Assembly (NCBI GenBank): GCA_964036195.1
Contig: OZ038460.1
Span: 5,893,504-5,957,503, forward strand
DNA length: 64,000 nt
Source: Sphaerolaimus hirsutus
Lineage: Eukaryota > Nematoda > Chromadorea > Monhysterida > Sphaerolaimidae
Direction of reading: 5' to 3'
The notes beneath the pieces are model-generated. The model saw only the letters and a program-made list of their open reading frames with translations, ran no database searches and was not told where the DNA came from. Both the position numbers and the translations under genes were made by a program. Below are positions 41,237 through 52,722 of this stretch, piece by piece; within the stretch, counting starts at the first letter, position 1; the number at the start of each line of letters is the position of its first letter.

Positions 41237-41535
41237 TGTTAGTAAATAAGGAAATGTAAAAGTGTGTCTGCATGGAAGGGGATCATATTTAGCATTCGTA
41301 GGGAAACGTATGTCGACAAGTATCTACATTCACAGTAAAAATTGTCGAAAATATCGAAAATAACATCAAAAATGGCATAATCGATAAAAAATTCGAAAAA
41401 TTCATATTTTCCCGATTTGAAATTATGCCAAGTGCCGACACTCGTATTTTTCTGCTTTTTATTGGCACTATTAGTTAATTCACTGTATTTCGAAAAATAC
41501 AGTACTGTAAAATGTCCAAAATTGAAGAAATAATA

Positions 41536-44469
41536 TTAGCTATTTATGATGTCCAGGCTTTTACGCAGTAGCAGTTCTCTATTAGGTCCGTCTAGTTTTG
41601 CAACCAGGTGATGAAATTTGTCAAAGAATTTTATCACCGTGTGTATCAACTTGCACCTGTCATAACCTTGCTCAATAAATAAATAGGTGAGTTCACGAAA
41701 TCGATCCATGAACACTACAAAGTTACCTGAGAGTCTAATGATACGTACAAGTTGACTGTAAAAGACATTATAACCTAGATAATCCGCTTGATCTGTTTCA
41801 GCGTGTGTAAAGCGAATTACCTTAAAATTAAAATTGTCAGTTTTATTAAAAACTTTATAAATCGCCTCTGAGTTCATGTCTATATCAATATCTAAAAACT
41901 CGGCTTTTTCATCACTGGAATTTGTCTTATTTATTGGTAATTCACTTGGATACACCTTTTGAATCAGAGTCATCGGATCCGCGTCTCCGGTAATTATACC
42001 CCACACATCATCAATGTAACGACTAAAAAACCGCATTTGTCGAACCAGGCTTACATTTTCTCTGGCATTCATAAAATCAATTTCGATCATAGTCATGCAA
42101 ACATCTGCGCACATGGGACTTGCGGCACCTCCTTGAGCAATTCCCTTGATTTGATGTAAAATGTGTCCTGCAAAACAAATGTATGACTCTTTAATTACTC
42201 TTTCTATTAAATACAGTATGTCATGGTAAGCATAAGCACCTTCTGAAGGGATATCCGTATACCAAGTGTTTTTAAAACCGATTTTCAAGAATTTTTTCTT
42301 GCAATGTTTGAAGCAAAATTCTGCGGCTTTAAAGAGATTTTTGAGCAGCAAAGGGTGTGGTAAGCTTGGATACATGCTGCTGAAATCACCACAGATTATT
42401 TTGCCTTTTATTCCATATAATTTTAACAGCTCTAGTCTATCCACAACAGCAGTGCTGTTATTTATAGACCAAAATTTTTTGCAAACCCGCGCTTCATCCG
42501 ACTGGTAAGAATTATGATACCGTTGCAAGTGATTTCGAAAATTTTGAAGTACCAGATGAAGCACCAAAGACGCTTTTTTCATGCTGCTTTTTGTACCCGA
42601 CGCTATCGTCCTGAATTTGTAGGGGTATTTATGTAGTTTTGGAATGGCAAAAATATGTGGTAACTGACAATATGCCTCGTCAAATTTCAAGTGTAAACTG
42701 GAGTAAATATTTCGATGATCCGTAAATATTTCTTTATCAGTTTTCAACACTGGTCTATATGTATCATTTCCAGCAACGTTCAAACCGTCAGATGTGAGGC
42801 AAATTCCCAGTTCTGTACAAAGCACCTCAGCCATATACTTTTTACAAACTATAACAACATTGTTAGAAGCTTTGTCTGCGGGTGCTAACACAAATTTCTG
42901 ATGAACTTTTTGACTCATACTACGCACTTGGAAACGGTTAGGATAAGCGGTTGAAAATTTTTGAAACTTTTGACTTTTTAGCAAACTGGTGAAGCGAATG
43001 GAAGCTTCTCGAAGAACCAAATCACTTTTACTCTTTGGAAGTGCTAATTTTTTACAAAATTCATTTACTGTTTCCATCCCTGCATCAAAAGCATCAGCGT
43101 AAACAAGTTTTTCGGGTAACCTGAACTTCGAACCCTTTTGTAAAATACTTTCTAGAGAGGAATCTTGTAAAACTGACAAGTTACCTGTTATAACATGTCC
43201 ACAGGGCTCATGCACATAATCGCTATCAGCACAGTTGCAGTCAAAGTTCAGGAGGTTTGCTAGGGTATTTTCATCGATGTCCCTGAACAATTTGTTGTGA
43301 TTTAAAATCGAATGCGCAATTGGCTTTTTATAATTGTACAAAATTCTAATTTTATTTTTAACATGCCAATCCCATCCTGTTATTTTTTGACAGATTTTAC
43401 CATTCAAAAAGCCTTGAATGTTAAGTACCTCCACTAGCCTATTACAAAAATTTGTTTTCAAAATAACTGGTTTTCTTGTGTCGGGAGGTTTACCACGTTT
43501 TATCGGAATGTTACAGATAAAATATTTAACCAGAAAAACTGTTTGAAGGTTGAAGTTTCGAAGTAAAGTGCAAGGAAAATTGAAAAAACAAGATACAACA
43601 CGTTTTTTGTCAACAACCCTCAGATCCGAAATTGCAGCACAAATCCAACGATTCAACTTTAACCCTTCCAACCTGTAGTCATTTTCCAACCATTCCACTA
43701 ATTCACGCTGTACTTCTTCAGCATTTCGTCCTTTAGAACATCTTCGAGTACCGTGTGGGCGTGCACGTCGTGGTAACTTGACATGGTCAAATGGGGGTTT
43801 ATCTGGGGGGGTAGTTGTATTACGAAGCCAGTCAGTGCAATTACCTACACATTTTACTTTGTTGTTCAACCCAGAGGGGAAACTTGTGTCTAATGCTGCT
43901 ATGAAAAAGTTTTCAGTCCAGTTTAAGTGTGCACGATCTACTTGACACAGTATTCGAAAAGTTGGACGATGTCCAACTTGCTTGAAATGTTCTGCAAGTG
44001 GTCCATGTTTACCATGTTGAATATTAAGTAAATGCTGCCGCATTCTTTCATTAAATTTTTGGGTTGTCTGCCCAACGTATTTAATTGCACATTCCGCACA
44101 TTCAATGACATAAATTACATTTTGCGATTTACAGCAATAACCCTTGCCAGAACAGTAAATAGCACTTCGTTTATATGTACTTTCAGTAGAAGTTTTAGAG
44201 CTCAAGTAACCCTGTGTACAGATTTTGCACTTTCCACAAGGGGTAGTGCGAACGCCATTGCAAATTTTCCGTCTTTGCATTGCCACCGTTGGTTCCGAGT
44301 CAAAAACAAAGTTTAGGTGAACAAAATTACCTCCTTTATCTTGTCCAACGCTCTCAATAAATTTAGTTTGATAGATAGGGGACAGGAAGCAACCTGGCTG
44401 GGTGTCCAGCCCAAACCAGGGACGATGAAAAACTGAAAATTGGACCGGACATGGGGTCATCACGCCCAT
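41536..44469 (-). CDS. Naiad-type Penelope-like element ORF: GIY-YIG then reverse transcriptase
   Basis: 977 aa in one uninterrupted frame from ATG 44469. A CGKCKIC zinc-like motif at about 78-84 precedes a GIY-YIG nuclease module (VIYVIEC at about 118, YVGQTT at about 131, ERMRQH after it). The reverse transcriptase follows: GDFSSMYPSL (about 694-703), AQGGAASPM (about 776), YIDD (818) and AEFLDIDI. In classical Penelope elements the nuclease is C-terminal. N-terminal placement defines the Chlamys/Naiad group known from invertebrates. All catalytic residues seem present and no in-frame TGA occurs, unlike some selenoprotein Naiads. Element boundaries and hammerhead ribozymes not found by eye. 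Confidence 0.9.
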   Translation of the reverse strand: MGVMTPCPVQFSVFHRPWFGLDTQPGCFLSPIYQTKFIESVGQDKGGNFVHLNFVFDSEPTVAMQRRKICNGVRTTPCGKCKICTQGYLSSKTSTESTYKRSAIYCSGKGYCCKSQNVIYVIECAECAIKYVGQTTQKFNERMRQHLLNIQHGKHGPLAEHFKQVGHRPTFRILCQVDRAHLNWTENFFIAALDTSFPSGLNNKVKCVGNCTDWLRNTTTPPDKPPFDHVKLPRRARPHGTRRCSKGRNAEEVQRELVEWLENDYRLEGLKLNRWICAAISDLRVVDKKRVVSCFFNFPCTLLRNFNLQTVFLVKYFICNIPIKRGKPPDTRKPVILKTNFCNRLVEVLNIQGFLNGKICQKITGWDWHVKNKIRILYNYKKPIAHSILNHNKLFRDIDENTLANLLNFDCNCADSDYVHEPCGHVITGNLSVLQDSSLESILQKGSKFRLPEKLVYADAFDAGMETVNEFCKKLALPKSKSDLVLREASIRFTSLLKSQKFQKFSTAYPNRFQVRSMSQKVHQKFVLAPADKASNNVVIVCKKYMAEVLCTELGICLTSDGLNVAGNDTYRPVLKTDKEIFTDHRNIYSSLHLKFDEAYCQLPHIFAIPKLHKYPYKFRTIASGTKSSMKKASLVLHLVLQNFRNHLQRYHNSYQSDEARVCKKFWSINNSTAVVDRLELLKLYGIKGKIICGDFSSMYPSLPHPLLLKNLFKAAEFCFKHCKKKFLKIGFKNTWYTDIPSEGAYAYHDILYLIERVIKESYICFAGHILHQIKGIAQGGAASPMCADVCMTMIEIDFMNARENVSLVRQMRFFSRYIDDVWGIITGDADPMTLIQKVYPSELPINKTNSSDEKAEFLDIDIDMNSEAIYKVFNKTDNFNFKVIRFTHAETDQADYLGYNVFYSQLVRIIRLSGNFVVFMDRFRELTYLFIEQGYDRCKLIHTVIKFFDKFHHLVAKLDGPNRELLLRKSLDIINS

Positions 44470-44640
44470 TCCTACCAAGATTCAGTAGGCAGAATTGGAT
44501 TTGCCTAATCCACAAAACCTGGAAAAATTTTTGGTCACCCTTCACCGGGTACCTGCTTTAAGGTGAACGGTTAACAGAATTTTCACAAACAGTTCCGCTG
44601 TGAAAAGAACAACAAAAGGCGTTCCTCCCCCCTAAAAATC
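41536..44640 (-). mobile_element. Penelope-like retroelement (approximate extent)
   Basis: Extent set by the ORF plus a short 5' stretch. I could not define terminal repeats or a target duplication. Intact coding suggests a recent copy. About 44640-45060 holds nothing I recognise. Confidence 0.7.
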
Positions 44641-45086
44641 TTTCAAAAGCAAAATCTGTACACGCTCATGTTTAACTTCTAATCAAAGTAGGAAACACAA
44701 AAAAGTCAAATTTTGAAACTTAATAACGTTAAGTGTAAAATGAAACCGCATACGTTTCAACAAATTCTATGTAAAGGGTCGCCAACTAAAAACTGCTTGA
44801 AAGTGTCCCTCTCGTCGAATTTGTTGGAGCGTGCCTTCTCAACCAAAAACGGAAGTGGCTGTGTTATGAGTAAAAGTTAGAATCAGCCGGGGTAATGATA
44901 AGAAAAAAATACATTCTTGCAAATCTAAATAATCGTAAAATTCGGGCATGTCGTTCACGAGTTAAAAACAAATTACACTTGTCGGTTCGGTTTTCTTTTT
45001 GAAACCGAACCGACAAGTGTAATTTACTTTCAAGTCTTGAACGACAGGCGCAAAGTATCTGCAAATTGGCATGTGTGTACACTTAA

Positions 45087-45475
45087 CTAGTGAGCATAGG
45101 CGGCGCAAGGTCCCAATTTGCGCTTGTGACATTCACATTAGCCAAACTTTCACCTTGTGACACCTTTTTATCGAAGCCCTTATGTGAAGTTGGCAGCCAG
45201 CCAAAATTTTTCGAAATCGCTATAAATATAAAAAAATGGGTAACAAATAGGTATTAATGATGTAAATAGATGAAAATAGTGATTATATAGGTGAAAATTG
45301 GCAAAATGGTGCAAATCTTAACGATTTTGAGCTAATTTTGAGATTTCACTCTCGTTTGTACAATACACGCTTGTGAATGTCACAATGTGACAGTGAAATT
45401 TCTGCTTGTGACACCAAAAATTCCACTTGTGACATTCACAAGCGCACAAGCACTTACGCCGCCTATGCTAGTGAG
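45087..45475. mobile_element. hAT-like MITE with 8 bp target duplication
   Basis: Element 45095-45467 (373 bp) with CATAGGCGGCG / CGCCGCCTATG termini, flanked by CTAGTGAG at 45087-45094 and 45468-45475. It interrupts a MITE of the GTGCCGACAAAAAAA family. Interior includes CTTGTGACATTCACA in both orientations. 8 bp duplications are typical of hAT elements. Confidence 0.8.
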
Positions 45476-45861
45476 TATACTTCAGTGCCTTTCCTTGCAG
45501 ATATAGAACTTTATTCCGGAATTATGGAACTTTTTCACTCGTTTTTTTTTGTCGGCACACGAAACCGTGTAAACGTCGCTTTAATAATAACACACCACAC
45601 CACATTTCCTAAATAGAGTGTATTTAAATGATTTAATTAAAAGTCAATGCAACAGTACACTGGATGAAATCAGCACTAATTCGGCGGCCGCGCGACACTC
45701 ATTATTTTCCCCCAAAACAGAAGAGAGTAATTATTTTATTTGCTCACATGTTTGAATCGTCGCCCGAGTCTGGTGGAGACCATAAAAGGATCGTGCAAAA
45801 ACAAAACAAAAAACAAAGTCACTTCCTTATTCCACACAATCACAATCGAACTATCAGAGCC

Positions 45862-47003
45862 ATGCAGAAATACTCCACTTTGGTCACGGTCACGTTGGCC
45901 GTGTTCCTTTTGTTGATCGGAAATAGCGCGATCGTCGAAGCCCGGCCGCCCTTCAGAGCATTCGTGCGCCACGGTGATACCGGAGTCTTTGGCACGATTT
46001 TGAGCTCTTTTTGAGAACAGAGAACCGGAACCGAAAATTTTAAAATTTCCAACCCTAAGCCTAGCACCGGCTAATATTGGGTTTAAAAGTGTGACAAATC
46101 GAATATCGCCATCGAGAGCTTTTATGTCGAATTTTCATATCATTAACTTCTGTAAGAGATACATTTGCGCCTAGTAGCGTTGGCAAGATAATAAATACTT
46201 TCCGAAAACGATATTCGACACGATACTTTCCAACGCAGGGATTCGAAACCACATCACTTTTGCTCACAACAATAGCGCCGCAAAGTTTTCACGTGAAGTA
46301 ACTGCGGCATAGCGTAAAAACCGTATTACCTCGAAATACACCCATGGGGGTTTATTATTTCGCCATCAAAATTTGAGGGGAGAACTATTCAAGGAGGGGG
46401 GATTATTCAAGTGGGGGCATTATTTTTTCCTAAAAATTTTCAAGTGTGTTTCCATCACACAACATACACATGTACATCCAATTTCCATTCGTAGTGCACA
46501 TTCCGTTGCATCCTTACACACCGGATGTGCTGCATTTGTTTGGTGCATCTGCATGTGCTGTATTTGATGAATCAAACGAGGTATTTTACTGCTAGTTTGC
46601 TTGGTTTGATTTCATCGGTTTAATAAATGTGCATTATTTATTCTCCATCATTGTGGGGGATTATTCAAGTGGGGGAATTATTTTTTCTCACTCGTCTAGC
46701 AGGGGGGAATTTTTCGAGTAAATACGGTAATTCAGGTGACGACTCAAACCGATTTGTCAACTCTCAGGCGGGCACAGTTTCTTCGGGAGAGGGCTGCCGG
46801 GGGCGATGACGCACAACATATACCACCAGAACAGGGTGCGCGAACACCACGGCCCCGCCCGCGGACGCTTCGCTTATGGTGCGCTCATTGAGCTGGAATC
46901 ACAATGGATAGTCAACGGAAAATTTGAACGGAAAATTGATTACCTGAGAGTGGATGATGATACAGGTCTCAAATTTTTCACGGTCGCAGCTGGATCAAAG
47001 TAA
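45862..47003 (+). CDS. Small secreted host protein, two exons (115 aa)
   Basis: Exon 45862-45973 encodes a strong signal peptide (TLVTVTLAVFLLLIGNSAIVEA) then RPPFRAFVRH. Exon 46768-47003 begins GHSFFGRGLPG and ends with VDDDTGLKFFTVAAGSK. Both junction phases are 1. The donor (GGTGATACC) is weak, and without splicing the first exon would stop at 46014 as a 50-residue peptide. The intron contains a MITE. The mature N-terminus, Pro/Arg/Phe-rich and basic, would suit a defence peptide or secreted ligand; not recognised. Confidence 0.45.
46320..46735. repeat. MITE with ACCGTATTACCTCGAAATAC termini
   Basis: Left ACCGTATTACCTCGAAATAC, right TTTTTCGAGTAAATACGGTA; the interior holds GGGGGATTATTCAAGTGGGG copies. 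Inside the predicted intron of the secreted-peptide gene. Confidence 0.7.
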
Positions 47004-47027
47004 AAATTTGAAAAATGATAATTTTCT

Positions 47028-47138
47028 TTTTTAAATTTTCCGTCAGGGAACTAATTTTAATATCCCGTTACCGTTAGGTTTGTGCATTCAATCGTGTAAC
47101 AGAAAATTAAAATTAGTCCCCTGACGGAAAATTTTAAT
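47028..47138. repeat. Hairpin, arms about 32 bp
   Basis: AAATTTTCCGTCAGGGAACT and complementary AGTCCCCTGACGGAAAATTT face each other around a loop of about 50 bp, just after the secreted-peptide stop codon. Confidence 0.7.
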
Positions 47139-47577
47139 GCTGCGATTACAGCTCGGGCGTAAAATTGACCGGGCGTAAAATTAACTATTAACGGCTCTTA
47201 ACTCATCATTTATCATTTAACTTTACTCTTAACTTGCCATTTGTCATTTTACTCAACTCTTATGTTTGAACTCTTAACTTGTCCACTTGCGGAACCGGCA
47301 CCTGTATCATCATCGACTCATCATCCTTAGATCGTATTTTCGTGCATTCACATTTTGTGTGACATGACGAATGGGCACACTTCGCTGAACATTTTTGATA
47401 CAATGAATGTCATGACTGAATTTAACACCACCTCAAAGCTTCTCCTTTAAAAAACTTTATTCAAATTTTCTTAAATAAAATTCAGGGCGACGCGGATGAC
47501 AGACGAAAGTCACAACGATCAAAGCGACTTCCCAGTACGCGCGACCGACTGCGACTTATCGACTTTCTTGATTGATT

Positions 47578-47758
47578 AGGGCGCACACCCACTAGTTGAC
47601 ATGGAAAATTCGTGTCAACTGAATGTCAACAAGATAACGCAACGAAAGTTTTGAAGCATCAGACTTAATGGAATCTATGCTTTTTTACATCACAGTTGAA
47701 ATCACATCATTAACCAAAATTAGGTTGAATTTAGTCGAACTAGTGTGTGTGGGCCCTT
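47578..47758. repeat. MITE with CACACACTAGTT termini
   Basis: GGGCGCACACCCACTAGTTG on the left, AACTAGTGTGTGTGGGCCC on the right. The copy at 37921-38110 shares the left end and interior but runs straight into gene A's exon 4. Confidence 0.75.
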
Positions 47759-47869
47759 AATGTAACATATCACTTTTATTTACAAATCTTTTTTATTTTT
47801 ATTTTTTTAATTGATTATATTTATATCGACTATATTTACTATTATAGATTTCTAATGTAACATATCATT

Positions 47870-48415
47870 TCGATAACCTCGAAATAACCCCCATTCATAT
47901 TGACTTGGGGTAATGGTCGCTCTCTCTATATAAATATTAACAATAAGCTAAATTAAACAGCGAAATTGTTAAATGATGAAAAATTAAAGTTAATTATAGT
48001 TATTAAATTTGTTTCATGAAGCCAGAAATTGTACTGCAACAAAAATAAAAGAGAAGCCAATTGGAGGCCATAATTCTACTAATGTGGGGGGTCGACAAAA
48101 TGACCTCCCTATGTAAATATGAGTTCCACCGTTCGGTGACACGTATTTAATGTTTGGTTTGCCATTGAACCGAAAATGTCGAAGGGACAAAGACTTTTCT
48201 CTAGGAGTGTACTTACATAACTCTATAGACTCTTATACATGGCGCTTATTGTTACTGCGTACCTTACAAACAACAAATTAGTACTGGGATGGGAGTTCAA
48301 AAGATTTGACGACGAAATAATAAACCCTCGAACCCCCCCCCCCCTTGTTAAACTGGCGTCAAAAATGTCACACTGACAAAAAAAACCCCGGGGGTATTTC
48401 ATGAAATATAAACCC
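47870..48415. repeat. MITE with TTTCGATAACCTCGAAATAA termini
   Basis: Starts ACCTCGAAATAACCCCC and ends CCGGGGGTATTTCATGAAATA, a diverged member of the same family as 724-1147. Confidence 0.5.
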
Positions 48416-48506
48416 AAACATATTTTTACATAATTTGTTCATGAAGTTAGCCATTGTATTTCAAATATATGTCATGAATATAAATTATTATCTTTATTTT
48501 TCCATC

Positions 48507-50760
48507 GGCTATTTACACAGGCCCCGGCCGGGGACCGGTCCCCGGCAAAAAATAATTTTTTTCAAAAGTCAATAATTTGTGTGTATGTGTTCTTTGTGTG
48601 TTAATTAGGTTAATTAACACCAAAATTGCATGCACAAAATTTCTGCATGACGGTTACGCACGCCGATGCAAATTTTTTTTGGGGGGTGAATAGATTCATT
48701 CGATTTTTCTCAAATTTGGCATGCGTGTACTCCTTTGTTTAGTGAGTACGCATTCCAAATTTGAGCTCAGAGCGGTCAGTGAATATTCATTTATTTATAC
48801 TTAAAGTTTTGTCGATCACTGTATTTTTCTACAGTGGATGAAATCCTGCCGGGGACCGGTCCCCGGCAATATTGAAATGGTCCCAACCGGGGCCAAACAT
48901 CCCCGGTGAGAAAATTATTTTTTCAGTATACAATGATTTTTGGTCCCCGACCGGGGTCGTTTGGCCCCGGTACCACACAAAAATTTATGGTACTTTTCGG
49001 CACTTTGTGGTAAATGTCCCCGGTCGGGGCCAAACGACCCCGGTGAGACAAATTTTTTTTCAGTAAACAGAGAATTTTTGGACCGTACAGGGTCCATTCG
49101 GCCCGTGTGCCTTATAAAAATTTATTGCATTAGGGTGTTTAATTTTGTGTGATTATATTTAAATATAAATACATGATCGGGCTGAAAAGTCCCTGGAGAG
49201 TGCTCGCCATTCGCGCTAGGGGTGAGCTACGGTCATAAAATTTCAACACGTAAACGGAACGGGTGTTTTGAGTTTTCACCCAAAATTTCTCCTCTTTAGC
49301 TCCACCCACTGCGGAACTGTGGGGGTTACAATTTCGGTCATTTTGTACTGATTTCTAGCTCAACGCTGCTTTCAGTTGTGATCATGAAACTTTGGCTAGT
49401 GTAAGCCAGTGTGTTGGCAATGTGCTGATAGTATTCAACACTTTTATCAACATCATTGCTATTAAGGTAAAATTAATATGCAAATCAGGGTGATGTGCAA
49501 AAAACGTGGGAACTGTGATGGATGTTTTGGTGATCATCTGAGATCATGTTGTATTACAATGATTTTAATGTTGTTTTGAAATGTGGAGTAAATAATTATG
49601 TCAATCAAATTTCATTTGTGTTTCATTACTAATCTGTACTGGACACATTACCTGTGTTCAACAGCGGTGTGCATGTGCAGAGCACCATGTGTACATCAGT
49701 ACAAAATGACCGAAATTGTAACCCCCACAGTTCCGCAGTGGGTGGAGCTAGAGGAGTGAAAGTTTGGATGAAAACTCAAAACACCTGATATATTAACATT
49801 AATTTTAACGATATATTACAATTTTATGACCGTAGCTTACCCCTAGCGCGAATTGCGAGCACTGTCCAGGGACTTTTCAGCCTGAACATGTACATGCATG
49901 TGTCCCATGCTGTTGTAAATACATTGGCCGATTTTGATGTCATTTAAGTATGTTGGGGTTTGGGGTCTACCGTCTGGGCTCTGACCAAAAATTTTTGTTT
50001 GCTCAAATAATCCCCCAGTCCTGAGATAAGGGGGGTCTATATAAAGGTGTTAATTTTGTATGCCTTATCTGAACATTGATTTTGAAGCTCAATAAGTTGG
50101 TCATTTATGGGCTGTTTTGGATCGGTCAACAATTAAAATGATCAGGACAGCGTGCAGATTCAATTTTTGTGGTCGGATTAGTGATGTGTAAATTTCATAT
50201 GCTGATTTGATACAGTTGAATGAAAATGCATGCAATTTTAAAACTCAATATCTCAGCAATTTCTCAACCGATTTTCACCAATAAACACTTTAAATGATCA
50301 GAATCACCTGGAGCTTCCATGTTCCATTTATGTTCTGATTATCAGCTGCCACTCCTAGACCCCGTAAACGACCCTGAAAAGTGTCAAAGACCCTTTAAAA
50401 TTTCATGTGTCATGTAAAATACCCTGTAAAGTGTCGTGTGTATCCAAATCTTATTTTATCATATCCAAATCTTATGTTTTTGTATCCAAATCTTGCTTTT
50501 TACATAAGATTTGAATAACCTTCCTCAAATAACATCCCTCCATCGAATAACCTCCCCCTCACTCCTCTAAAGTTGCCCTTGAATAATGCCCCTTGAATAA
50601 ATCCCTCCCTTAGATAAAATAGTTCACATTGAATAATTCCCACCTTGAATTGCACACCCCCTTCAAAAAACAAAACCTTGAAAAACACCCCTTGAATAAA
50701 TCCGTTCTCATTGAGTAATTCCTTGCTTCAGTAAGATGTGATTGAGATTGATTAGTCCTT
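48507..50760 (+). repeat. Left arm of the giant foldback
   Basis: Matches the complement of 59860-62065. It holds CCCCGGTCGGGG-type repeats (48840-49100), a nested palindromic element with GGCTGAAAAGTCCC termini (about 49170-49890), and a TATCCAAATCTTAT repeat (about 50450). Confidence 0.8.
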
Positions 50761-52558
50761 GGTTGGTTAATTTTGTGCACAATTCCTGCATGGTACTTGC
50801 AGACAGTGCAAACAAGTTGTAACTTACATCTCCCTCTGCCAAAATTGATAGAGCTACTGTATTTACCGGCTTTTTTTCCTTTCTAACTCCCCCCTGTTAG
50901 TTGAGTGTAGAAAAAAGAAAAAATACCTGAAAAAATCCCTCTAAAAACCCAACTCCCTTGTAAAACTCTTCTCCGATTGATGTCTGTGAAAACATTCATG
51001 GAAAAAATATATTGCTGTATTTATTCGATCATATTGACTGCCAATGTATTGTTTCATAAGCGGTTTTGGGGGGTCAATGTAATCGAGCACGGCAATGTAA
51101 ATGAGCATGGCAATATATTTTTCAGATCGTATTCATGATTCAAGTGCAATTAGTGACGTAAGTGCAAATCATTGTCATTTTGTGACATAACGCTGCACAA
51201 TACCGTATGAGTAGATAGTGAAAGCAAAACATAGGCAGAACAGACGGTGTGCATATGTATGGCGGCGAACATCAAAACATAAATGATCATGCAACATCAA
51301 TTTTTTCATATGGCAATGTATTCGAGCAGGGCAATGTATTTTTCAGATGCTCGATAGACCCGCCAAAGTAATCGAGCAAGCCAATGTGAATGAACACATC
51401 ATTAAGATCGAAGAAATACAGTATGTTTGTTTTCTTTTTAGTCATATATTATTTTGTCTGTATTGTGGCGCTATTTACAGCAGCCCATACAAGGGACCGG
51501 TCCCCAGTGAAAAATAATTTTTTTCAAAAGTCAATAATTGGTGTGTATGGGTTGCTTGCATGTTAATTAGGTGAATTACCACCAAATTTACATGCACAAA
51601 AGTTTGGCAAGACAGTTACACGCACTGATGCATTTTGTTTGTACAAGTGTATAATTTTTTTTGGATTTGTCTCAATTTTGGCATGTGTGCGCTCCTTCGT
51701 TTATTGAGTATGCATGCCAAATTTTAGCTCAGCGCAGTCACCAGTTCTTTATTTTTATGCTTTCATTTTTGTCGTTCACTGTATTCTTGTATAGTGAACG
51801 AAATCCCACCAGGGACCGGTCCCTGGTGGGATTTTGTTCACTATACAAGAATACAGTGAACGACAAAAATGAAAGCATAAAAATTAAGAACTGGTGACTG
51901 CGCTGAGTTAAAATTTGGCATGCATACTCAATATACGAAGGAGTACACACATGCCAAAATTGAGACAAATCCAAAAAAAATTGTACACTTGTACAAAGAA
52001 AATGCATCAGTGCGTGTAACCGTCTTGCAAAAATTTTGTGCATGCTAATTTGGTGATAATTCACAAATTAATTATGCAAACAACCCATACACACCCATTA
52101 TTGACTTTTGAAAAAAATTATTTTTCACTGGGACCGGTCCCTTATTTAACAAACGTAACATATATTATTGCCATGAATGTTTTCACAGACATCAATTGGA
52201 ATGGGATGGAAGATCAAGAGAATGGGTTTTTTTAGAGGGAGCAGGTATTTTTTATCTTTTCTACACTCAACTAACAGGGGGGGTCGAGAGGGATAAAATG
52301 GAGTAACTTAGCATATTCTTTAGGAGGGTGTATAGAAATTTTTCTATTTGTCTAAATTTTTGTGTGTTACTTTGATTTGTCTCAATGTGTTGACTACTTA
52401 GTTTAGTGAATTTCAGCTCAGAGCAGTTAGTGGTTTTTTTAATGCTTTTATTTTTGTCAATCACTGTATTTTTGTATAGTGAACAAAATCCCACTGGGGA
52501 CTGGTAAGAACTAGGGTGTCAAAAAATTTTTTATGAAAAACTGAAAATGGAAAGGTAC

Positions 52559-52722
52559 ATTTTTCCCCTGTCGGGGACGAACTTCCCCGTTCGGGGACGA
52601 ACATCCCCGGTCGGGGACGAACATCCCCAGTCGGGGACGAACATCCCCGGTAGGGGACGAACATCCCCGTTTGGGGACAAACATCCCCGGTCGGGGACGA
52701 ACATCCCCGGTCAGGGACCAAA
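52559..52722. repeat. Tandem GGGGACGAACATCCCCGGTC array
   Basis: About seven 20-24 bp units, each itself near-palindromic around CCCCGGTCGGGG. Composition opens frames on both strands. Confidence 0.85.

Noticed and set aside
48872..49152. Open frames rich in PGRG/VPDRG, mirrored at 61415-61695
   Set aside because: They are inside the palindromic foldback arms, open on both strands and made of CCCCGGTCGGGG repeats; no protein-like conservation.
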